From Candidatus Daviesbacteria bacterium (GTDB lineage Bacteria; Patescibacteria; Microgenomatia; Daviesbacterales; UBA10151): 64,000 bases of DNA. The translations under genes and the position numbers were made by a program. Below the pieces are notes generated by a model. It searched no databases, was not told the DNA's origin, and was given only the letters and a program-made list of their open reading frames with translations. The DNA is taken from contig JAQTZF010000001.1 in assembly GCA_028687915.1 (NCBI GenBank), forward strand, positions 620,001 to 684,000, in the 5' to 3' direction. Positions 40,850-49,875 of the stretch are shown piece by piece. Every line of letters begins with the position of its first letter. Position 1 is the first letter of the stretch.

Positions 40850-42694
40850 ATGATTCAAATGGCAAAAAGATTAGTTTTATCAATAGTTCTTTTTTTGATT
40901 ATCCTAATAATTCCTAAATCAACTTTTGCAGCGAATGAATTTAAAACTGACTATAATGTGAGCTATGATATCGGGCTGGATGGCGTAACTCAGGTTACAG
41001 AAAAAATAACACTTACTAATTTAACAGAAACTTTTTATGCTTCTACTTTTTTATTAACAATTGGAGCTACTTCTTTAAGTGATGTTTCTGCCATTGATAA
41101 GCAGGGTGATATGGGAGCTACAGTAGAAGTTAAGGATAATAAAAGTGTAGTTAGTTTGAAATTTAATGAGCAAATAACAGGTATAGGAAAGACTCAGGCA
41201 TTTGTACTGAAATATAGATCTAAAGACTTTGTAGAAAAAATAGGAAAAAATTGGGAAGTTAATTTACCAAGAATTCATGAGGGAACAGATGTAGAAAGTT
41301 ATAATTTAAATTTAGCTGTGCCTTTTGCTTTTGGTGAACCAACAGTTATAGTTCCCAAACCAAAATCAGAGTCAGATGGCTCTGGAAAGTTAACTATAAA
41401 CTTTACCAAGGAACAGTTAGCAAATAGTGGTGTCTCAGTAAGATTTGGCAGCACTCAGGTTTTTGATTATAGTTTAAAATATTCTCTAAATAATTCTTCT
41501 TTCCTTCCAAATGTTTCTTTTATTACCCTGCCAATGGATACAAACTATCAAAATGTTTTAATTTCATCAATTACTCCTCAACCTTTGAATGTAACAATAG
41601 ATTCTGATGGTAATTACCGGGCCTGGTACCAAGTTGAAAAACGTTCTACTTTAGAAATAGCAGTGAAAGGACAAGTTGAGTTATTAATAAATCCAAAAAG
41701 TAATTTTTCAAAATTACAAAAAAGTGAAATTTCAAATTTAACTAAGTCTGATAAATTTTGGGAAAAAGATAATCCCAGTATGAAGGCTACTATTGCAGAG
41801 ATATTTAAAAAAGGGCAACCAAAAACCACCCAAGAAAAAGCAAAGCTTATTTATGCATATGTAGTTTCAACCTTAAAATTTAATTCAAATAAATCCTCTT
41901 CTTTACCAAGATTAGGCGCATTTACTACTTTATCCAACATAGATAAGGCTTCAGCAGAAGAATTTACAGATTTATTTATAACTTTGTCCAGGGCTGATGG
42001 AATTCCTGCAAGAGAATTAGTAGGCTATGCAAATAGCAACAATAAACAATTAAGGCCGCTTTCAGTTATTTCAGATGTACTACACACCTGGCCGGAATAT
42101 TATGATGAACAGCAGGGGTGGGTAATGATAGATCCAACATGGGAACAAACATCCGGCGGAGTAGACTATTTTAGTAAACTAGACTTGAATCATTTTGTGT
42201 TAAATATTCGTGGTAATTCTTCAGAGTTACCAGTCTCTATTACCACTGTGGAAATAAAAGCATCTGAGGGTGAATTTAATATATTAATAAAACCGGATGT
42301 GCAAATTGAAATAAATAACAATATTTGGTCAGGTTTACCAGGAACTGTTACTATAAAGATTTTAAATAGTGGAAATGCTTTAATTCCAACGAACAGTTTA
42401 AGCATTAATTCTGATAAAATTAATATTTTAAATTCTAAGAATATCTTAATAAGTTCTATACCTCCAGCTGGCTTCACTTCATTCAAAATTAATTTTAGAG
42501 CACCTTTTTTAAAACAGTCTGATAAGGATGAAATAGTGATTGATTACATGGGTCAAAGATATATTAAAGAAGTTAAGATTGAACCTTTCTTTGTCCTTCA
42601 GCTATTTCCATACCTATTTATTTTCCTGACTGTCTTAGTAGTTGGTCTTTATTCTTTGGTATTAGGAATTCACCACCATAAAAATAAAAAATAG
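40850..42694 (+). CDS. transglutaminase-like membrane protein, catalytic Cys missing
   Basis: A 614-residue protein with a signal peptide (about residues 8-26), an N-terminal beta-rich region, a transglutaminase-like domain (about residues 310-445) and a C-terminal membrane helix (about residues 585-608). The domain keeps LSRADGIPARELVGY, His in LHTWPEYYD and Asp in WVMIDPTWE. At the place of the nucleophilic Cys (family G-x-C-x-[DE]) it has Ala in KASAEEFTDLF. It is therefore probably not a protease or cross-linker but a binding or scaffolding module facing outward. A start at 40859 is equally possible; TATAAT at 40846 overlaps the first ATG and favours 40859. Confidence 0.75.
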   Translation: MIQMAKRLVLSIVLFLIILIIPKSTFAANEFKTDYNVSYDIGLDGVTQVTEKITLTNLTETFYASTFLLTIGATSLSDVSAIDKQGDMGATVEVKDNKSVVSLKFNEQITGIGKTQAFVLKYRSKDFVEKIGKNWEVNLPRIHEGTDVESYNLNLAVPFAFGEPTVIVPKPKSESDGSGKLTINFTKEQLANSGVSVRFGSTQVFDYSLKYSLNNSSFLPNVSFITLPMDTNYQNVLISSITPQPLNVTIDSDGNYRAWYQVEKRSTLEIAVKGQVELLINPKSNFSKLQKSEISNLTKSDKFWEKDNPSMKATIAEIFKKGQPKTTQEKAKLIYAYVVSTLKFNSNKSSSLPRLGAFTTLSNIDKASAEEFTDLFITLSRADGIPARELVGYANSNNKQLRPLSVISDVLHTWPEYYDEQQGWVMIDPTWEQTSGGVDYFSKLDLNHFVLNIRGNSSELPVSITTVEIKASEGEFNILIKPDVQIEINNNIWSGLPGTVTIKILNSGNALIPTNSLSINSDKINILNSKNILISSIPPAGFTSFKINFRAPFLKQSDKDEIVIDYMGQRYIKEVKIEPFFVLQLFPYLFIFLTVLVVGLYSLVLGIHHHKNKK

Positions 42695-42703
42695 GTTTTA
42701 GTG

Positions 42704-42709
42704 TATAAT
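42704..42709 (+). promoter_or_regulatory. -10 box 9 bases before the uvrC ATG
   Basis: A perfect TATAAT preceded directly by TG; 9 bases to the ATG at 42719. No convincing -35. It suggests a leaderless uvrC transcript. Confidence 0.45.
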
Positions 42710-42718
42710 AGCGGCGCT

Positions 42719-43990
42719 ATGATCCCAAATTCATTCGATCGTTTAAAAATACCGCACAAGCCTGGAATATATATCTATAAAGATAAATCTGGGAATATAT
42801 TATATGTTGGAAAAGCAATTGATCTTTATCACAGAGTAGGTTCATATTTTACTGGTAAAAATAAAGATCCTAAAACAGCAAAGTTAGTATCAGAAATTCA
42901 CTCTTTAGAAACAATTATTGTTGAATCGGAAATTGAAGCCTTAATTCTAGAGGCAAATTATATAAAGAGGTACTTACCACCTTTTAATATAAGGCTAACA
43001 GATGATAAAGATTACTTATATATAAAGATTACTAAAGAAGAGTTTCCTCAGATATTAGTTGCCAGGAAACAAGACCTGGGGGATGCAAAAGAATATTTTG
43101 GACCATTTCCCTCTGGCAGGACTGTTAGAACTACTTTAAAAAAATTAAGAAGATTTTTTCCCTGGTGTTCTATTTCCAATGACCCCTTAAAAACAAAAAG
43201 TAAGAGACCTTGTTTTTATTATCACCTGGGTCTTTGTCCAGGAAGCTGTGCGGATATTGTTGATAAACATGAATACAATAAAATTATCAGACAGTTTTCC
43301 AGCTTTATGCAGGGTAAAAAAGAGGAAGTTTTAGAAGAGTATGAAAAAGAAATGAATGGTTATGTAAAAAGCCTTGAATTTGAAAGGGCTGAACAAATTA
43401 AAGTTACTCTTGAAGGACTAAAATATTTACTACAGAGTAATAGAACTTCTGTTTATCTGGAGAATCCAAATTTTATTGAAGATCAAACTAAAAAAGCTGT
43501 GCAGGAATTAAAAGATGTTTTAAAACTAGATCATATTCCCCAAAGAATAGAATGTTACGATATCTCAAACACAATGGGTCAGCAGGCTGTAGGGTCTTTG
43601 GTAGTCTTAACTGGCGGAGAAGTTGATAAGAAATGGTATCGAAGATTTAAAATAAGGCTTGAGAATAAACCAAATGATGTGATGATGCTAAGAGAAATGG
43701 TGCAAAGGCGCTGCAGGCATCATGAATGGCCAAAACCAGACCTGATCCTTGTTGATGGAGGTAAACCCCAAGTAGGAGCAGTAAGCGAGCAGATAAAGCT
43801 TGCAGGATGGAATGTGCCTGTATTTGGTTTAGCCAAAAGGTTGGAATTGGTAGTAGCAGCAGATTATTCAACAATTAGATTACCCCGGAATTCGCTAGCT
43901 TTAAAGATTTTGCAAAGAATTAGAGATGAAGCTCACCGTTTTGCGATTATCTATCATAGAAAATTAAGAAGTTCCTTTAGTTTCTCTTAA
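42719..43990 (+). CDS. uvrC: excinuclease ABC subunit C, short form without HhH domain
   Basis: A 423-residue UvrC, against about 600 usually. Present are the GIY-YIG nuclease domain (KPGIYIYKDKSGNILYVGKA), the four-Cys metal/cluster block (C-S-I-S, RPCFYYHLGLCPGSC), the UVR helix (LEFERAEQIKVTLEGL) and the RNase-H-like nuclease core (ECYDISN, LILVDGGKPQ, RDEAHRFAI). The chain stops about 15 residues after the last motif, so the tandem helix-hairpin-helix DNA-binding domain is missing. The next gene starts 22 bases later, with no remnant between. Both incision sites look intact, but DNA binding must rely on other parts. The start at 42719 matches the family N-terminus. Confidence 0.9.
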   Translation: MIPNSFDRLKIPHKPGIYIYKDKSGNILYVGKAIDLYHRVGSYFTGKNKDPKTAKLVSEIHSLETIIVESEIEALILEANYIKRYLPPFNIRLTDDKDYLYIKITKEEFPQILVARKQDLGDAKEYFGPFPSGRTVRTTLKKLRRFFPWCSISNDPLKTKSKRPCFYYHLGLCPGSCADIVDKHEYNKIIRQFSSFMQGKKEEVLEEYEKEMNGYVKSLEFERAEQIKVTLEGLKYLLQSNRTSVYLENPNFIEDQTKKAVQELKDVLKLDHIPQRIECYDISNTMGQQAVGSLVVLTGGEVDKKWYRRFKIRLENKPNDVMMLREMVQRRCRHHEWPKPDLILVDGGKPQVGAVSEQIKLAGWNVPVFGLAKRLELVVAADYSTIRLPRNSLALKILQRIRDEAHRFAIIYHRKLRSSFSFS

Positions 43991-43996
43991 ACGTTG

Positions 43997-44002
43997 TATA
44001 AT
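43997..44002 (+). promoter_or_regulatory. -10 box 10 bases before a start codon
   Basis: Perfect TATAAT, 10 bases before the ATG at 44013; -35 not convincing. Confidence 0.4.
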
Positions 44003-44012
44003 AAAAAAAGTA

Positions 44013-44414
44013 ATGAAATCTGTCATTAGAAATTACTTGATTAATTTGGGTGCTTTGTGGGTTACCACCCAGGTTTTACCAGCTATTAGTATAGTTGGCG
44101 GTGCCAAGGGATTATTTATAGGAGCTTTAGCTTTTATGATAGCAAATATTCTACTGGTACCTTTATTAAAGATCCTGCTTTTACCTCTAAATTTACTAAC
44201 ATTAGGTCTTTTTGCCTGGTTAAGTAATGTTTTAGCCTTATACTTTTTAGTAAATGTAGTACCATACTTTAGAGTTTCCCCATATAGCTTTAGTGGAATT
44301 TATTGGCAGGGGTTTTCTCTTCCAGCTGTGGATTTAACAGTTTTTCAGGTTGTTATTATTGCCTCGCTGCTATTGGGTTTTATTATTCATTTTTCAAATT
44401 GGTTAGTTAAGTAA
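44013..44414 (+). CDS. phage holin family 4-like membrane protein
   Basis: A 133-residue protein of four hydrophobic helices, with the family blocks LINLGALWVTTQVLPAISI, NILLVPLLKILLLPLNLLTLG and a last helix QVVIIASLLLGFIIHF. It belongs to the superfamily IV holin-like proteins that are common in bacterial chromosomes, where a lytic role is not established. No phage genes are nearby, so this is a chromosomal membrane protein rather than a prophage remnant. Confidence 0.75.
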   Translation: MKSVIRNYLINLGALWVTTQVLPAISIVGGAKGLFIGALAFMIANILLVPLLKILLLPLNLLTLGLFAWLSNVLALYFLVNVVPYFRVSPYSFSGIYWQGFSLPAVDLTVFQVVIIASLLLGFIIHFSNWLVK

Positions 44415-44422
44415 CAACCACT

Positions 44423-44451
44423 TTGATTAATTAGTTTAAAAAGTGTAGAAT
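44423..44451 (+). promoter_or_regulatory. secG promoter
   Basis: TTGATT (44423-44428), 17-base spacer, TAGAAT (44446-44451), 16 bases before the secG ATG. Confidence 0.55.
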
Positions 44452-44467
44452 TAAATTCGAATTATTT

Positions 44468-44683
44468 ATGAACAATATTATTACTATCATTCAAATGGTT
44501 TTAGGGGTTCTCCTTATGGCACTAGTTTTATTACAAGCTAAAGGGACTGGTATGGGATCCACTTTTGGCGGTGATATGGGCTTCTACCGAACAAAAAGAG
44601 GATTCGAAAAATTAATGTTTAGAGGCACCATTCTTGTTGTGGCATTATTTATTATTACTTCTTTAATAGAATTAATTAAGTGA
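44468..44683 (+). CDS. secG: preprotein translocase subunit SecG
   Basis: A 71-residue two-helix protein. The first helix (about residues 5-24) leads into the diagnostic loop LLQAKGTGMGSTFGGD followed by YRTKRGFEKLMFRGTI and the second helix. It is the small SecYEG subunit that helps SecA-driven export, consistent with the many exported proteins here. Its TGA stop overlaps the GTG start of the next gene. Confidence 0.93.
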   Translation: MNNIITIIQMVLGVLLMALVLLQAKGTGMGSTFGGDMGFYRTKRGFEKLMFRGTILVVALFIITSLIELIK

Positions 44684-46122
44684 ACAATATAAAATTTTTC
44701 AGGCTCTATTTGCAAAGACTGCTTCATCGTTACGCCCAGAAAATTCTGAGTTCATCCAAGGAAACTGAATTTACCAGCAAGAACTTAATAAGTAAATTTA
44801 TTTATATTTTCATACTCATGTTTGTTTTGACTTTAGTCATTTCCATTTTATCTAAAAACCAAACCAACCTTACTTGCCCAATTGTTTCTGAAGGAATTGT
44901 AGGTGCCTATAATCGAACGAATTTACCCCCTAGTGTTACTTCGTTGTTATCCGGTAGCTTATTTGTGTTAGATAAGTCAGGCAGCCCTTCCGCAAGTTTG
45001 GTAGATAAGATTGATGTAAACCAGGATAATACACTCTTTAATATTACCTTAAAGAATGGTCTGATGTGGAATGATGGTACTGCTGTAAAATCATCCGATA
45101 TTAAAATAAATTTACCGGATATTGAGGTAACTTATCCTAATAATCAAACAATTAGTTTTAAACTGGCTGACAGTTTTTCCCCTTTTTTGGGATTACTTAC
45201 AACCCCTGTACTTAAACCAAATAGTCTAGTTGGTTTAGGGAAATATAAAGTTAACTATCAGGAAATTAATAGGGGACATATTTCAAAATTAGTTTTAGAA
45301 CCAATCAACAAAAACAGTTGCAAAGATAATCCTCTCGTATCAATACGTTTTTATCAGGATGAGCAGACAATTAAAACAGCTTTTAATTTAGGAGAGATTG
45401 ATGCTATTTTAGCAATTCAGGATACTAATGATTTTTCTAAGCAATCGAATGTGACTATTAAAAAAATACAAAATTATAATAAATTAGTTGCAATTTTTTA
45501 CAATATTAAGGATTCAATTCTAGATAAAAATTATCGTAAAGCACTTAATTATTCAGTAAATACGGTTAAAGGAGAGGATGAAGCTGATACGTCTATTCCT
45601 ACGATATCATGGGCACATAATAATGATTTAAAGGAAGTGCGTGGTGATATTGCCTCTGCAAAGACATTCTTAGCTAAAGTGGAAACCGGAAAAGATAAAC
45701 CAGTTGTTATTACAACATCAACATACTTTGAAGGTCTTGCCCAAAAGGTTGTTGAAGATTGGAAAAAGATTGGTGTTAATGCTGTTATAAGGACAGAGAG
45801 TGGTAATCCACAAAATTTTCAGGCTTTATTAACAACTGTCTCCATACCACATGATCCTGACCAGTATGCACTTTGGCATTCAACTCAAACAAATACAAAT
45901 ATTTCAAAATATTCTTCACCTAGGGTGGATAAGGATTTAGAGGATGGGAGAAAAACAACTAATATAGATAACAGAAAAGAAAAATATTTTGACTTTCAAA
46001 AAGTTATTCAGGATGATGTACCTGCAACCTTTCTTTATTTTCCTAAAATTAATATAGTCTATCGTAAGAAAGTTGAAACAAATTTAAATAAGATTTTACC
46101 AAGCCAGATAGTACAATTCTAA
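44680..46122 (+). CDS. oligopeptide-type ABC transporter substrate-binding protein
   Basis: A 480-residue protein of the SBP family 5 (OppA/DppA-like). After a charged head of about 40 residues comes a membrane anchor (about residues 40-62, FIYIFILMFVLTLVISILS). The binding fold shows KNGLMWNDGTAVKSSDIK, the family's W-x-DG-x-x-(h)-x-AxD-type block, and the late DPDQYALWHSTQTNTN. The body is shorter than OppA (about 540). No permease or ATPase genes are adjacent, so it either uses a distant transporter or acts alone. The GTG start overlaps the secG stop. Confidence 0.85.
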   Translation: MNNIKFFRLYLQRLLHRYAQKILSSSKETEFTSKNLISKFIYIFILMFVLTLVISILSKNQTNLTCPIVSEGIVGAYNRTNLPPSVTSLLSGSLFVLDKSGSPSASLVDKIDVNQDNTLFNITLKNGLMWNDGTAVKSSDIKINLPDIEVTYPNNQTISFKLADSFSPFLGLLTTPVLKPNSLVGLGKYKVNYQEINRGHISKLVLEPINKNSCKDNPLVSIRFYQDEQTIKTAFNLGEIDAILAIQDTNDFSKQSNVTIKKIQNYNKLVAIFYNIKDSILDKNYRKALNYSVNTVKGEDEADTSIPTISWAHNNDLKEVRGDIASAKTFLAKVETGKDKPVVITTSTYFEGLAQKVVEDWKKIGVNAVIRTESGNPQNFQALLTTVSIPHDPDQYALWHSTQTNTNISKYSSPRVDKDLEDGRKTTNIDNRKEKYFDFQKVIQDDVPATFLYFPKINIVYRKKVETNLNKILPSQIVQF

Positions 46123-46128
46123 GCTTAG
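46119..46128. other. palindrome across two convergent stop codons
   Basis: CTAAGCTTAG spans the stop codons of the substrate-binding protein gene and of typA. No stem-loop with T run is present, so it is not a convincing terminator. Confidence 0.4.
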
Positions 46129-47900
46129 TTAGTTTTGCGGATACGGACGTTTTTTGGCGTAACTTCAACAATCTCATCATCTGCACCAACAATATATTCT
46201 AAGGCTCTTTCTAAAGTCATTAGTTCAGGTACATTAAAATGTTCTGAAACTCCTTCACCAGCAGACCTGTGATTTGTTTGTTGTTTTTCCTTACAGACAT
46301 TTATTTTAATATCATCTTCTCTGGCATTTGATCCAATTACCTGTCCTGCATAAACCTGGGTTGCAGGTCCGATAAACAAGTCTCCTCTTCCTTGTGCTGC
46401 CAATAAGCCAAAGAGTTTGGTAACACCACTTTCAAAAACAACAAGAGAGCCTCTTTCCCTGGAAAAGTTTCCACCTGTGTCTTTGCGATATTCTAAGAAG
46501 GCGCTATTAATAATCCCAAGTCCGTGAGTTGCTGTGATAAATTCACTTCGGTAACCAAAAAGCTCTTTGGTAGCTATTACAAATTCCATTGAAACTATGC
46601 CATTTTCGGAATTCATTTGTTGTAATATTCCATGTCTAAGCCCCATTTTTTGCATTACAGCTCCTGAATATTCTTCCGGTACTTCAATTGAAACACTTTC
46701 AATTGGTGTGTGAATTACTCCATCGATTTCTTTTTCAATAACCTGAGGACGGGACACTTGAAATTCGTAACCTTCTCGTCTCATTCTTTCGATTAATATA
46801 GCTAAATGTAATTCTCCCCGACCGGAAATAATCCATCCTCCACCTGTGTCTTCTACCTGAAGAGCAACATCTGTTTCCAGTTCTTTATAAAGTCTTTCCT
46901 GAATTTGTCTTGAGGTTTTATACACACCTTCACGTCCTGCAAAAGGGGAAGCATTTACTGAAACTGTCATTCTAATTGTTGGTTCTTCAATATCCAAAAG
47001 CGGTAAGGCTTCCGGGTTTTTTAGATCAGCAATTGTTTCTCCGATAGTAATATCCGGAATACCGGCAATTGCACAAATATCTCCTGCCTGGACCTCTGAA
47101 GTATCTAATCTTTCTAGGCCTGAAAATGTCATAAGAGATGTTAAATGACATTTCTTCATTTCACCAGCGCGATTAATCCAGGTTACATCTTGTGCGGCAT
47201 TTAACTTACCATTGTAAACTCTTCCTACAGCGATTCTGCCCTTAAAATTATCGCCAACTGTAGAAGTAATTAACATTTGTAATGGTTTATCAGAAGAACC
47301 TGTTGGAGCTGGAATATGTTCTAAAATAGCATCAAAAATAGGAGTAATATCTTCCATTTTATCCAAATCTGGTTCTAAGCCTGCTTTTGCTAATTTACTT
47401 GAACAATAAACAGTAGGGAAATATGCAGTTTCTTCATCTGCTCCTAGTTCTAGGAATAAATCAAAGGTTTTATTTAATACTTCCTGAATTCGAGCATCAG
47501 CTTTATCAATTTTATTTATAACCACAATAACCTTGTGTTTCATTTCTAAGGCTCTCTTTAAAACAAATCTGGTTTGAGGCATTGGCCCTTCTTTAGCATC
47601 GATTAGTAATAAACAACCATCAGCCATTTTTAACACTCGTTCTACTTCTCCACCAAAGTCAGCGTGTCCGGGAGTATCAATAATATTAATTTTTATATCT
47701 TTCCAGATAATTGAAGCGTTCTTGGAGAAAATAGTAATTCCTCTTTCTTTTTCTAAATCATTGTTATCCATGATTAAATGGGAGGTTTCTGTAAATTCCT
47801 TACCTAATTTAGTAGAAGATTGGCGAAGTAAAGCATCCACTAAAGTGGTTTTACCGTGATCTACGTGAGCAATGATGGCTACGTTTCTTATGTTATTCAT
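46125..47900 (-). CDS. typA: ribosome-associated GTPase TypA/BipA
   Basis: A 591-residue translational GTPase. G1 is AHVDHGKTT, the switch II block DTPGHADFGGEVERVL, and G4 NKIDKADAR. The C-terminal half has the EF-G-like domains and the TypA-specific end (FGLLAAQGRGDLFIGPATQVYAGQVIG, KEKQQTNHRSAGEGV, ALEYIVGADDEIVEVTP). It acts in ribosome assembly and stress or cold adaptation. The start at 47900 is chosen because GAGG lies 6 bases upstream and the family begins MNNIRNVAIIAH. Confidence 0.97.
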   Translation of the reverse strand: MNNIRNVAIIAHVDHGKTTLVDALLRQSSTKLGKEFTETSHLIMDNNDLEKERGITIFSKNASIIWKDIKINIIDTPGHADFGGEVERVLKMADGCLLLIDAKEGPMPQTRFVLKRALEMKHKVIVVINKIDKADARIQEVLNKTFDLFLELGADEETAYFPTVYCSSKLAKAGLEPDLDKMEDITPIFDAILEHIPAPTGSSDKPLQMLITSTVGDNFKGRIAVGRVYNGKLNAAQDVTWINRAGEMKKCHLTSLMTFSGLERLDTSEVQAGDICAIAGIPDITIGETIADLKNPEALPLLDIEEPTIRMTVSVNASPFAGREGVYKTSRQIQERLYKELETDVALQVEDTGGGWIISGRGELHLAILIERMRREGYEFQVSRPQVIEKEIDGVIHTPIESVSIEVPEEYSGAVMQKMGLRHGILQQMNSENGIVSMEFVIATKELFGYRSEFITATHGLGIINSAFLEYRKDTGGNFSRERGSLVVFESGVTKLFGLLAAQGRGDLFIGPATQVYAGQVIGSNAREDDIKINVCKEKQQTNHRSAGEGVSEHFNVPELMTLERALEYIVGADDEIVEVTPKNVRIRKTN

Positions 47901-47979
47901 TGGTTTCCTCAAAAATTCGCTTTACGCGATCCTTAATGATACCATTTTCAGCTTCAAAGTACAAATTACAATTATGATT

Positions 47980-48555
47980 TTACCTAATAAATTGTCTGAA
48001 GAAATTAATATAAATTTGGTAAAAAGAATAAAATAGATATCCATTTAGTATTAAAAGTGAGGGGAATATTAAGATTTTTTCTAATAATCCACCTGTATTT
48101 ATTCTAAAAGCTCTTAAAGGTGGAAAGCCAAAACGAATTGGAATAGGGAATAACCAAGGTACACCTTCTTGGGTAAGGCTATCCATAATTAAATGGGAAA
48201 TTAAGCCAATCATAAATGCCCACCAAACAATATCCATGTTTACAAGTAGTGTAGCGCTTGCTAGTCCTAACAACCGCTTCATTATGAGCCCAAAAATTAT
48301 TAAACCTAATATAGAATGGGAAATTAAACGATGGCCCCGAAATAAGGGGTGAAGGATTCTACCCATAAAAGTTCCTGCAGGAACTTTTTGCCAAAAAGAT
48401 GAAGTTGCAGTATCAATATCTGGTGCAAGGCCTCCTATAAAACAAGCACCCAGGGAAACCAAGGCTGTGGATAAACTTATAGGTGGTAAGGCTTGTGTGG
48501 TTAAAATTAGATTTACAGCAGTGAACGCTGCAAGATCATGAGTTCTTCCAGTCAT
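47980..48555 (-). CDS. YdjM-type membrane-bound metal-dependent hydrolase
   Basis: A 191-residue membrane protein with four to five helices. The family's metal-ligand pattern is visible: H6 (MTGRTHDLAAF), PDID in GGLAPDIDTATS and HRLISHSILG in the middle, with a later SHLIMDSLTQEGV. It belongs to the LexA-regulated YdjM family of membrane-bound hydrolases, whose substrate is unclear. It lies 22 bases after the SIMPL gene on the same strand and probably shares its transcript. Confidence 0.82.
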   Translation of the reverse strand: MTGRTHDLAAFTAVNLILTTQALPPISLSTALVSLGACFIGGLAPDIDTATSSFWQKVPAGTFMGRILHPLFRGHRLISHSILGLIIFGLIMKRLLGLASATLLVNMDIVWWAFMIGLISHLIMDSLTQEGVPWLFPIPIRFGFPPLRAFRINTGGLLEKILIFPSLLILNGYLFYSFYQIYINFFRQFIR

Positions 48556-48577
48556 AACCTGAGTTTAACATATATCT

Positions 48578-49318
48578 TTAGCGGATTTCGTAACTTAAAG
48601 TAACAGCAACAATTACTTCATTAGACCCTGGCTGTAAAGTTGTTTCAGGGGACGCAACTTTATCAGCTCCGCCTATGCCCATAGCCCGAAGAATTGGTGA
48701 ACCGGCGGTATTTTCATTGTAATTAACTATTTTACCTAAGGAAAACCCTGCTATTTTGGCAGCATCTTCTGCTTTTTTCTTAGCTGCAGCTACAGCTTTT
48801 GTTCTGGCCTCATTTTCTGCTGCAGTTTTATCAGTTGTATCAAAACCTAAGTTATTAACATTATTAGCCCCGGCTTTGGTGGCAGTATCAATTACCTGTC
48901 CTGCTTTACCTAGATCCCTTACTTTAATAGTTAAGGTTGTATTAGCAGAATAACCTGTAATTTTTTGAGAGCCATCACGGTAATCATAGGTGGGATTTAT
49001 ACTGTAATTACTGGTTTGAATATCCTTACTATCTATTCCTAATGCTTTAATATTTTCTGTGACTTTATTAATAATTACATTAATCTGATCCTGCACTTCT
49101 TTTGTTGTACTTCCTGTAGCACTAATGCCTGCAGAGATGCTTACAAAATCCGGTTTAACTGTACTCTTACCTTCTCCTGTTACATCAAAAGTTGTGGTTT
49201 TAGTAGTAGAGGTAGAGTTTACCTGAAAGGGGATAGGTCCAATAAATTTAGTATAAACAAATAAAAGAATAAAAAAGATAACTAAAGTAGCTGCTGTGTT
49301 TCCGATTTGTTTTAGCAC
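48578..49318 (-). CDS. SIMPL domain (DUF541) exported protein
   Basis: A 246-residue protein with an N-terminal signal anchor (about residues 10-24) and a full SIMPL domain: FDVTGEGKSTVKPDFVSIS, SNYSINPTYDYRDGSQKITGYSAN, the helical AAENEARTKAVAAAKKKAEDAAKIAGFSLGK and a final EVIVAVTLSYEI. Bacterial SIMPL proteins sit in the periplasm or cell surface, can assemble into oligomers, and are linked to oxidative stress resistance. It heads a two-gene unit with the YdjM-type gene. Confidence 0.88.
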   Translation of the reverse strand: MLKQIGNTAATLVIFFILLFVYTKFIGPIPFQVNSTSTTKTTTFDVTGEGKSTVKPDFVSISAGISATGSTTKEVQDQINVIINKVTENIKALGIDSKDIQTSNYSINPTYDYRDGSQKITGYSANTTLTIKVRDLGKAGQVIDTATKAGANNVNNLGFDTTDKTAAENEARTKAVAAAKKKAEDAAKIAGFSLGKIVNYNENTAGSPILRAMGIGGADKVASPETTLQPGSNEVIVAVTLSYEIR

Positions 49319-49426
49319 TATTAAATAATAAGATAACTAAATAATTAATTCAACTTGTAAAGAATATTACAGATTAATTATTACTAGTATGTTATTTTTT
49401 ATTTGATAGTGAGGGGGTGAGGTGAT

Positions 49427-49618
49427 ATGGATATGATGAATGATGATATGAAAATGGAGTGGGAAAAAATGATGTCTAGCATGAATAATTTAAACGAAAA
49501 AATGAAGGAAATGGGTACAGAGGAGAAGCAAGAAATGAGTATGGTTTGGGATCATATGATGAACGATGCTAAGCAAATGCAAGATATGATGATGAAGAAA
49601 GCTGAACAAGCAGTTTAA
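49427..49618 (+). CDS. methionine-rich mini-protein
   Basis: A 63-residue protein with 18 Met (29 percent), many in MM or MMM runs, and the rest mostly Lys/Glu/Asp/Asn. It has one His and no Cys, is highly charged and probably helical, and has no signal peptide. Met clusters bind Cu(I) or Ag(I) in known copper proteins, so metal buffering is a possibility, but this is inference. It has a strong ribosome binding site (GGGGGTGAGG). Its stop overlaps the convergent neighbour by 4 bases. Confidence 0.6.
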   Translation: MDMMNDDMKMEWEKMMSSMNNLNEKMKEMGTEEKQEMSMVWDHMMNDAKQMQDMMMKKAEQAV

Positions 49619-49872
49619 TATCTTCTTATATTTCTTGGATTTATTACTTTGGCAATTTCTGATGGGGTAGCATTTCTTCTTCCGTTTAGGTCTGTTGCCA
49701 CGGTTTCAGAAGAATAAATTGCAGTCATTTTTTCCAATAAGGTGAGCTTTTCAAATTTAGTGTCGGGGAATATTTTACTTGCTTTTTGATGTGTTTTCTT
49801 TAACAATCCTGCTTGCTCTATATCTCTTCTGGCAAGTTCATCAAAACGTGAGGGTTGTTCTTTGGTTGACAT
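49615..49872 (-). CDS. small cytoplasmic hypothetical protein
   Basis: An 85-residue, mostly helical, charged protein without Cys or membrane segment. The C-terminal half (TDLNGRRNATPSEIAKVINPRNIRRY) may be a small nucleic-acid or protein-binding helix pair. It starts 3 bases after the DUF1801 gene and is probably translated with it. I do not recognise a family. Confidence 0.5.
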   Translation of the reverse strand: MSTKEQPSRFDELARRDIEQAGLLKKTHQKASKIFPDTKFEKLTLLEKMTAIYSSETVATDLNGRRNATPSEIAKVINPRNIRRY

Positions 49873-49875
49873 ATA

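Noticed and set aside
44013..44414. Holin-like gene as evidence of a prophage
   Set aside because: No lysin, capsid, terminase or integrase genes are nearby. This protein family is common in chromosomes.
44680..44683. UGA reassignment to glycine, as in some CPR groups
   Set aside because: UGA ends several complete proteins (secG, the ABC permease, a GT2 enzyme) at sensible points, and full-length genes have no internal UGA.
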